Assembly: GCF_000499845.2 (NCBI RefSeq)
Contig: NC_023758.2
Location: 19,358,034-19,422,033, forward strand
From: Phaseolus vulgaris
Lineage: Eukaryota; Streptophyta; Magnoliopsida; Fabales; Fabaceae
Direction: 5' to 3'
Length of the DNA: 64,000 nucleotides
The position numbers were made by a program, and so were the translations under genes. Shown piece after piece: positions 56,981-64,000 of this stretch. How positions within the stretch are numbered: the stretch's first letter is position 1; each line of letters begins with the position of its first letter. The notes beneath the pieces were generated by a model. That model saw only the letters and a list, made by a program, of their open reading frames with translations, made no database searches and was not told the DNA's origin.

Positions 56981-57878
56981 GACTTTTTTTTCTCAAATAA
57001 TACTATTTCTACTTTTATTTTTTCATCTAGGCATTCTTCTGTTTTTATTTTCTTATCTAGTACTATTTTTTATTTTTTTTCTTAGATAGTACTATTTTTA
57101 CTTTTAAATATATATAAAATTATAGTGAATTTAAATATTTATAAAATTGAAATAGAAGAAAATTTGAAAATTAAAAAATTAAATATATAAAAATTTATGA
57201 AGAAGTGTCAATACAAAACAAATGAAATAAAATATTTTATAGGTATTTTGATGTAAGTAAATATTATGGGTAAAATAAATGTAAATCCAAGATCCTAAAC
57301 CCTACACCTGAAACCCCAACCTTAAATCTTAAACCCTAAACATTATATCATAAATCCTAAACCGTAAGAAATTATAAGAAATATTATATAATCATATTTG
57401 TTATTATAATTTATGACATATATTTATATATAACTCATTATTTACATAATCTTTCAATTTAAATATCATTTTTTCTTAATTTTAATTTTAAAATTATAAT
57501 TTATACATTTATTTTTTTATTAAACCTAATAATAAATTTATTCATTTAATTTTTTTTATTATTACATACGTATCATCAATGAATAACTTAATTTTCATTT
57601 ATAATTTTTTAAACCATTTAGTTAATATATTTTTTTATAAAATATCCAAACAATTTTATTTAATTTTTACTATTACTTATTTTTATATCTTTTTAAATTT
57701 TCTTCTGTTTCAATTTTATAAATATTTAAATTCACTACAATTTTATAAATATTTAAAACTGAAAATAGTGCTTTTTGAGAAAAAAGTAAGAAACAATACT
57801 AGATAGGGAAATAAAAACAAAAAAGGGTGCTGGATGGGGAAATAAAAGTGGAAATAGTGTTATTTGAGGAAAAAGTTC
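56981..57878. mobile_element. Mutator-like non-autonomous element with long inverted repeats
   Basis: The left end (56981-57170) GACTTTTTTTTCTCAAATAATACTATTTC... and the reverse complement of the right end (57692-57878) GAACTTTTTCCTCAAATAACACTATTTCC... align for about 190 bases. They share ACTTTTAAATAT and GTGAATTTAAATATTTATAA. The flanking 9 bases are TTTTTTGGA (56972-56980) and ACTTTTGGA (57879-57887), seven of nine alike. Long inverted repeats plus a 9-bp duplication are Mutator traits. The 520-base interior has telomere-like AAACCCTAAAC words (57297-57365) and no gene. Confidence 0.82.
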
Positions 57879-58508
57879 ACTTTTGGACTTATATAATGTC
57901 TAACAAGTTCACTTCAATCTTCAAGATATTTTTTTTTCATCAAAACTTCAATTACACATTTTTTTTATATTTTCATTCAAATGATATATTACAATTCAGA
58001 AAATGTATAACTCAGATTCATCGAATTAAACATATTGTAAGACACATGTTTGATAATTTATGTTTTTTTTTTCCATATTTTTATTTGATATTTATTTTTT
58101 TCATATAAAAGTGTTTGATAATCATTTTTGAGTATTTAATCATGTATACCCTTAATTTATTAGGTAACCTAAAAAACTTATCTTCTCTTTTTTTGTTCTT
58201 AGTTTCGTTTCATTTGAAGAACCATTCTTTTGTTACACAACTTTCATTCTTGCACTTGTCTCATCCCATTGTCATCCTTATTTGAATCATATTTTCATTT
58301 TTTATTTTTTTATGTGTTTTGATGTGAAGTTTCATAAAATAATATCGTTGCAATCAATTACCACATTTGAAATATTATTCACTTTTAAGTTCGATGACTT
58401 TTGTCATTGTTCCACCCTTAAAACACACATCAATAAATAGAAGAATGATGTACATGAGTAGATATGTGACGTCAATCCTAGTAGTAAGTTCAATGTAACT
58501 TTAACATA
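57879..58508. other. AT-rich intergenic DNA; no gene seen
   Basis: No recognisable feature beyond T-rich tracts. Confidence 0.45.
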
Positions 58509-58640
58509 CACTACAAGAAAATCATTAAAAAATCAAGTTGAGAGACAAAAAATAATAAGTCACTATATTGGAGACAAATTGGTTTCTATTTTAGAGACTA
58601 AAAAAAATATTGGCATCTAAAATAGTCTCTATATATGAAG
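58509..58640 (+). mobile_element. CACTA-type MITE, left part only
   Basis: CACTACAAGAAAATCATTAA at 58509 is the cleanest left end of the family in this window. The match runs to about TCTAAAATAGTCTCTATATA, then LINE-type sequence follows with no right end. Confidence 0.75.
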
Positions 58641-59160
58641 CATTGTATAAAGAGGAATGGGACTCTTGGAAAAAGATGTTTGTCTTAGGTTTGGAAGTTA
58701 AGAGTCCAACCTAAGAAATTTTTTGGACATGTTTTAAAAACAAGTTACTAACTAAAGACAACCTTTTGAAGAGAAATATTCTCTGATGACTCGAAGTGTC
58801 CTATATGTGATGATGAAGAGAAAACATTAGTTCATATTTGTTTCACCTATCACAAGGTGGATAAAATATGAAAAAGTGTTATGCATGGATAGAATAGACA
58901 ATTTTTCTTATAAAATATTTAGCTCGTTTTGCTAACATAAGTTGGTAATGGAATCATTAACTAAAAAGGAAAAATGTTATGTTTTTATGCTATGTAATTG
59001 TGTGTTGTATTTGAAGAAAGAGAAATGATATAGTGTTATAAAGGGATATCTTTGTGAAAGTAAATTGATAATAGTATAAGTTTTATTATGGCTTGGTCTT
59101 GGAAGAGGTTGAAGGTCAAATCCTTTTAACTTACATTTTTTTATGGCAATCCAATTTAGG
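58641..59160 (+). pseudogene. LINE relic: zinc-binding domain of a non-LTR reverse transcriptase
   Basis: Across frames one reads WDSWKKMF, LEVKSPT, KNKLLTKDNLLKRNI, SDDSKCPICDDEEKTLVHICF and, further on, WSWKRLKVKSF. KDNL..R.I then CP.C...EET..H.F..C is the zf-RVT domain at the end of plant LINE RT proteins. Stops and frameshifts are frequent. RT itself is not present. Confidence 0.75.
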
Positions 59161-61978
59161 GTTATACCTTATAATAAGGTAAAAGAGGTTAATGGAGAGG
59201 GGACATTTTTAAGTTGATTTTAGGTTATGGTAGACATGGTGTATGTGGTAAGTTGGTTTGAAATGATGATGAAAGACATCACAGCGCTACACATATATAT
59301 TTTTTTTCAGTATAGAAGATAAAAAAGTGAAGGTGAATTTGGATAGTGGAGTAAATCAAGAACCCATGCTCATGATAATATGATTTACATATGGTATATA
59401 TAATGTCATGTCAATACCTAAAAAGGAAGTTTATTTTTTTGATGTTGGATGGGAGATTCTATTACTTTCCCTAAAGACTATCCTTCAAGTTTGAGATTAC
59501 GAGGTTCATGTGACATTTGTAGGTTATTAATATTGGATGTATTTATTTCAAATCCATTAGAGGGACTGAAGTTGATTGTGACTTTAAATATGTGATAACA
59601 TTTAGCAGATGAACACATTCAAGCATAATGTAACATATCACTATTTTAAAGTATTAGTGGAAAAACATCAAAATGTAGTGGCAAAAAGATAAGGTATATA
59701 AGCAAGAACACCACACAAAAATTTGTTCAAGTGTGTAATGTATGATTGACCTTTCAGTTATATTTTTCTACCACTATATTGTTAGGCTTTGACATTTTCT
59801 ACACTAAAATTTGTGGTTTATGTTTTATAGTATGTTATAAAAGTAGGAAATGGTGAATGGAATTGATTGGGATATTGAATTTAGAAATTATATGATGTAA
59901 CTAAAGGACTTTTATGACATCTCACATGAGAGTGTACTAAAGCAACCTATTAGATGTAGAATGGATTGAGAGGGTGAGATTTTGAGCCATGTTGATGAAG
60001 ATGCAAACTATAGCTAGATGTAAGAACCAATAATTTTTTTGGTCTAAGTGTAGAAGTGGTTCAACAAAAAAAAACTTGAATATTTTATTAGTTAAGTTAA
60101 AATAAAGGTTATAAATAGAAAAATTACTATTTAGGCTTCATTTATATAAAACTACCATCTATCTGTACTTAAAAATCATCTACCTTCTCTCTAAAGTATC
60201 TTACCCCTTATTCATATTTTCATAAATATGAGACTACCTTAAAGATCTTGTTGGAGAGTAGAACATTTTTGTTTGATTAGAATTTGTTTTTTAGAAAGGT
60301 CCTCTTTACCCATTTTTCTTGAGTTCGTTTTATGTTAAGAGTTTGCATGTGATGTTCCTTGGTCATCAATGAATATTTTCTAATACAGAAGTGTAGTGTT
60401 ATGTTTACATTGTAAATTAGGGTTTTCTATGTACATGTTTAACTTTCATGTGAGAGTAGTAAATTTCATAACTTAAACTTTGTTAAACAAGTTGTAAAAG
60501 TAAGGGGAACTAATTAATTTTTTTTAGTACTTTAGGGTAGATGATTTGGTTTACGAGCATGACTTGGTCATAATATTTTGAGTTTTGTTCAAGGAAGATG
60601 TTATTTAAAATATTCAAAGTGTTTTATGTTTAGATATGGATAATATATGTAATAAGGATTTTTGAGAGATTTGTTAGAGTGATTCTATGTTTGGAATATA
60701 GTTCATATTTATAATAGCCATTAGTTAGTAATGTATTGTATGAATGAGATATTGAATTGTTGAAAATGATTAATTTGTACAATTTGTGTTTCTGAAGTTC
60801 TAAATGGTTTGTAATATGACATAATATGTTGGTAAAGAGATGAAAATGAGGATGATTATATTTGTTCTTGCAAGTAAGACTATAATAATGCTTGAACTAA
60901 AAATATGCATTACTAGGATATTTTGAACAATATTAATTAAACTTGAATTCAGTTAGATGAGTTATATTGCATATTTTGGTAGTTAAAAAATGTAAAATCT
61001 TGCAAGTGAGTCAAATTAATTCAAGATGGTCTTATTTAGAAAGAAGTTCTCAATTATAAGAATAAAAATTGAACTAGAACAATGTCAAACCAATTTAAAA
61101 CAAATCTATGCAATTTTAGTAGAACTGATTTTTTGTATTGCGTAATAGTAGTTGGGTGACCATTTTTTCATTAAGCGAAATTCGTTTATTTAAAAACTCA
61201 AGAGATTTGGTCATTAAGTGAATTTCATTTTAGTGAAACCTAAGAGTTTTATTCGATGGATGAAAAAAAAGTTGTTGGGCAAGCATAATTGGTGGGTGAG
61301 CAGAGAAAATGTTTTCCAAACTCTAAATAACATGTTTTGAAATGTTTCTAAATAATAAAATTGTTAATATTTCACTAAATTATTATAGTTATCAATCTAT
61401 TATACTTTAATATTATTATAGTATGATGTATGTTATATTGAAATGTTTTTAGTATTTATTTTTATGTTAGAATGTTTTGATTTTGAATGATAAATTTTGA
61501 TTATGAATTGTGTGTTATTATATGATTGATGATGCACATTATGCGATGTAGAATATGAAATGCATGATGTGGAATGAAATATAAATGGAGTTAGAAAATA
61601 TATTATGATTATGTTGTGATATGATATGTAGTATTTTTAGACAGTTATTTCCAAGGAAAGAATACTATGTTGAGATATTTAGGTTGTGTATTTTATTTGA
61701 GATTCTAAAATTGATATCCTAACTCTACTATACTAGAATCACACAAAAGAAAGTATTAGGTGGTGAGAGTCAAAAGAGGTTCTTATGACATAGTTTGCAA
61801 TGTGAAAAAGACTTATGTCTGGTCGATTACATGGATTCATCCTATCACGTGAGTGTATGCATTGCAATTAATGTAGCCTTTGGGCCGAGAGCTAGGTATT
61901 TTAATATATATTTAGTGAATGAATTGGATGTGTTATATGAGCGTGTATGGATGGTATGTGAATGAATTATATGAATTA

Positions 61979-62017
<39 letters not shown>

Positions 62018-62399
62018 TTTTATATATTCATATATGTGAGATTACACTAGTTTATTGTGTTATGTATGCTTGTGTGTTCTTTTCAACTGTGTTGATTATG
62101 TATTACACATTAGCATATGATATTTCAGGGAGGAAAATTTCAGCAGAGTACTTTGACAAGATGGGCAATGAGTTTATTTATTTTTTTCTTGATATGTATA
62201 TATATGCAATTTTAAAAAAAAATATTTTTTGAAGAGAGAATTTAAGTGTAAGGTAATGTGGCTCTTAGTGGGATGTTATTTTTTTTTTTTTTGTATTAGA
62301 ACAAGTTGTGCCTTAAGTTTGGTTGTTCATGGTGTGTGTTTAATAAGTTCATATGATTGCTTGAGAGTTTTGAGATAATTTTTAAACCCTTCTCTTATG
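59161..62399. other. AT-rich intergenic DNA; no gene seen
   Basis: A (TA)n run at about 61980-62015 produces a false Ile-Tyr frame. Other frames are short and unrecognised. Confidence 0.45.
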
Positions 62400-62744
62400 T
62401 TATATAAAATTGCGCCTAAACTTTCTACTCACCCAACCATTTTCTGAAATAAGCCAAATAGTAAAGACTTTCGAAATGATGACTAATTTATTCAACAACA
62501 AAACATGGTCTTGACTTATAAACACTAAGTGTTTATGCATTATTGGGAGATAATCAAGATGATTGCAATGACTCCATCTTTTAGTCATCCCTAAGAGTAG
62601 TTGGGACAAACTAAGTTCACAAGACACAATCCTCCAAAGTTCAATGGCTATACCACTCTTGACTACATCACAAAAAAGGATAAGATTTTCAATGGAACGT
62701 TCTGTCATAAAGATAAGAAACTGGTTTTTACAACCTATTTGCAA
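62400..62744 (-). pseudogene. possible LINE zinc-binding domain relic
   Basis: The 114-codon frame reads ERSIENLILFCDVVKSGIAIEL followed by WRIV, which resembles the E.I.HLF..C..A..IW part of zf-RVT in plant LINEs. The first CxxC pair is missing. The rest (LLLGMTKRWSHCNHLDYLP) gives no further help. It may be a relic or chance. Confidence 0.4.
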
Positions 62745-64000
62745 TCAAGTGAAACAAAATTTTGGTGAAGGGGATGATAAAGGTTAGGAACGAAGTAATT
62801 TACTAGGAGATATTTAGAGTAAGGCTCTTAGAGAAATACTTCCCAACAAGATTTGTAGAGGACATTGAGTTTCTTAAGCTTGATGCCATATGTTCTTATC
62901 GAAAAGGAATACAACTCTATCAAGGTGAAAAAATAGTATTTCTAAGAAATCGAGTTTATACTCTAAAGTTTGATCACCGAGTTGTTGATGAAGTTTGATA
63001 GGAGAATCACCTATAGAAGATTTTTCGATGTTTAAGTCAATAAGAGCTAAAGAAATTATAAAATATAAGTATATAGGTGAATAAGAAAATTGAATGAGTA
63101 CTTGTAAAAAACCGATATGTATTTATAAGCTTTTGAATCTTAATTAAAATATTCAAAAAAATGTTTAAAACAAATAAAAAATATAATTAATTATTGAATA
63201 TTTGACCATTCAATTAATTATAACTACATATATGAGTTATACGGACATAAGTACCTAGCCAAATTCTATACTTAATTACTTTTAATGTTTTTTGTTTTTC
63301 CTTAATTAAATCTTTAACCTTTTATGTGTGATGAAAAACTTTTGATAATGTGTAATAACTATTAATAATGTGTAAAGTGAAACATATGGTATATTGGCAT
63401 GCGGTGCAAAGGATCATACTCTCTAATTTAGAGGTGAATTAATTTTGACTTGCCCAAGTTATTACACAATAGAGATAAAGAAAAAGAGAGTTATAATTGA
63501 GTGGAGGATGCAACTAGTAAGATTGTGATTGCTATTGGATAATGCATATATTCGTTCTTGATAACATTACCTTAATATGGAAGTGAGAGTAAAGAACCTT
63601 TTAAAGATTATAAAAATGAAAAGGATCCACCATCCCCAAACTTCATCATTTTGCCAATGCTTTTATAATTCTTTACTCCGTTTATAATTTTCCCACCACT
63701 CTAGAGTGTTGTATAAGAATTATCAAAATTATCTTAGAATTTAGAGGAAAACAGTTATTATAAGACTAAATTGTTCCGTTTGTTAAAAAAAATGTCATTA
63801 ATAATTCAACTATAAAACGATAAATAACTTATCTAATTTCACAAGCATTAATAATTTAAAATAAAAACTATAAAATTGTAACTGTCAACACAGTAAACAC
63901 TATACAGTGACATACAATTTACTTTTTATTGCTTCAGTTAGACAATAAGCAATAAGTATTGATGTAAAGGGAGAAGGAAAGTTGTAAGAAAACGTTATCT
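62745..64000. other. AT-rich intergenic DNA to the window end; no gene seen
   Basis: No frame with known content and no repeat recognised. Confidence 0.45.

Noticed and set aside
57279..57370. Interstitial telomere repeat
   Set aside because: The AAACCCTAA words are irregular and lie inside a Mutator-like element; not a telomeric array.
61978..62232. Open frame starting with an Ile-Tyr run
   Set aside because: It comes from a (TA)n run; the remainder shows no domain.
1..64000. CRISPR arrays, bacterial operons, rRNA or clear tRNA genes
   Set aside because: The window is plant nuclear DNA; no spaced identical repeats, rRNA blocks or complete tRNA cloverleaf were found by eye.

Overview
This is a nuclear window from a dicot plant. 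It is AT-rich and packed with nested LTR retrotransposons, MITEs, hAT elements and LINE relics, and it holds one host gene that I can support. The retroelement types (Sirevirus-like Ty1/copia, Tat and Athila-like Ty3/gypsy, a chromovirus) and the repeat style suggest a legume, probably of the Phaseoleae (Vigna/Phaseolus group). That placement is inference; no marker in the window fixes the species.

Layout. 1-22 kb is a retrotransposon nest. A minus-strand Sirevirus-like copia element (1-5375, running off the left edge) sits inside the reverse transcriptase of a minus-strand Tat-type gypsy element (5376-7985). Next come LTR and gag pieces of an Athila-like family (8606-9701), the 3' end and 3' LTR of a second Sirevirus copy (9702-11507), and a non-autonomous hAT element with a perfect 8-bp target duplication that carries a solo LTR with a perfect 5-bp duplication (11785-13450). 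An Athila-like gag remnant with its 3' LTR follows (13935-17237), then a chromovirus gag/protease (17238-18413), a chromovirus pol C-terminus, a plus-strand Tat integrase tail with an AT-rich tandem-repeat 3' region, and a solo Tat LTR inside that array.

About 22-31 kb is low-copy AT-rich DNA around the host gene: a three-exon BOI-related RING E3 ubiquitin ligase on the minus strand (27801-28893, 301 aa). A GC-rich, ABRE/G-box-bearing stretch lies 0.65-0.8 kb upstream of it.

31.4-41 kb is a decayed copia element. A hAT transposase element lies in its 5' LTR, and a Sirevirus-family solo LTR with perfect AGATG target duplications splits its gag. 41-64 kb is gene-poor and AT-rich. It holds a CACTA-type MITE family (five recognisable copies), a paralogous copy of the sequence into which the 11.8-kb hAT element inserted (an empty site), a Mutator-like element with about 190-bp terminal inverted repeats, and LINE relics.

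No transposon here looks able to code for its own movement: each pol or transposase has stops, frameshifts or lost catalytic residues. I found no clearly new gene system. The most unusual signal is a recurrent near-palindrome (AACAATCGGTTGTT and variants) that fills the Sirevirus LTRs and also lies inside the coding region of the copy at 1-4254.
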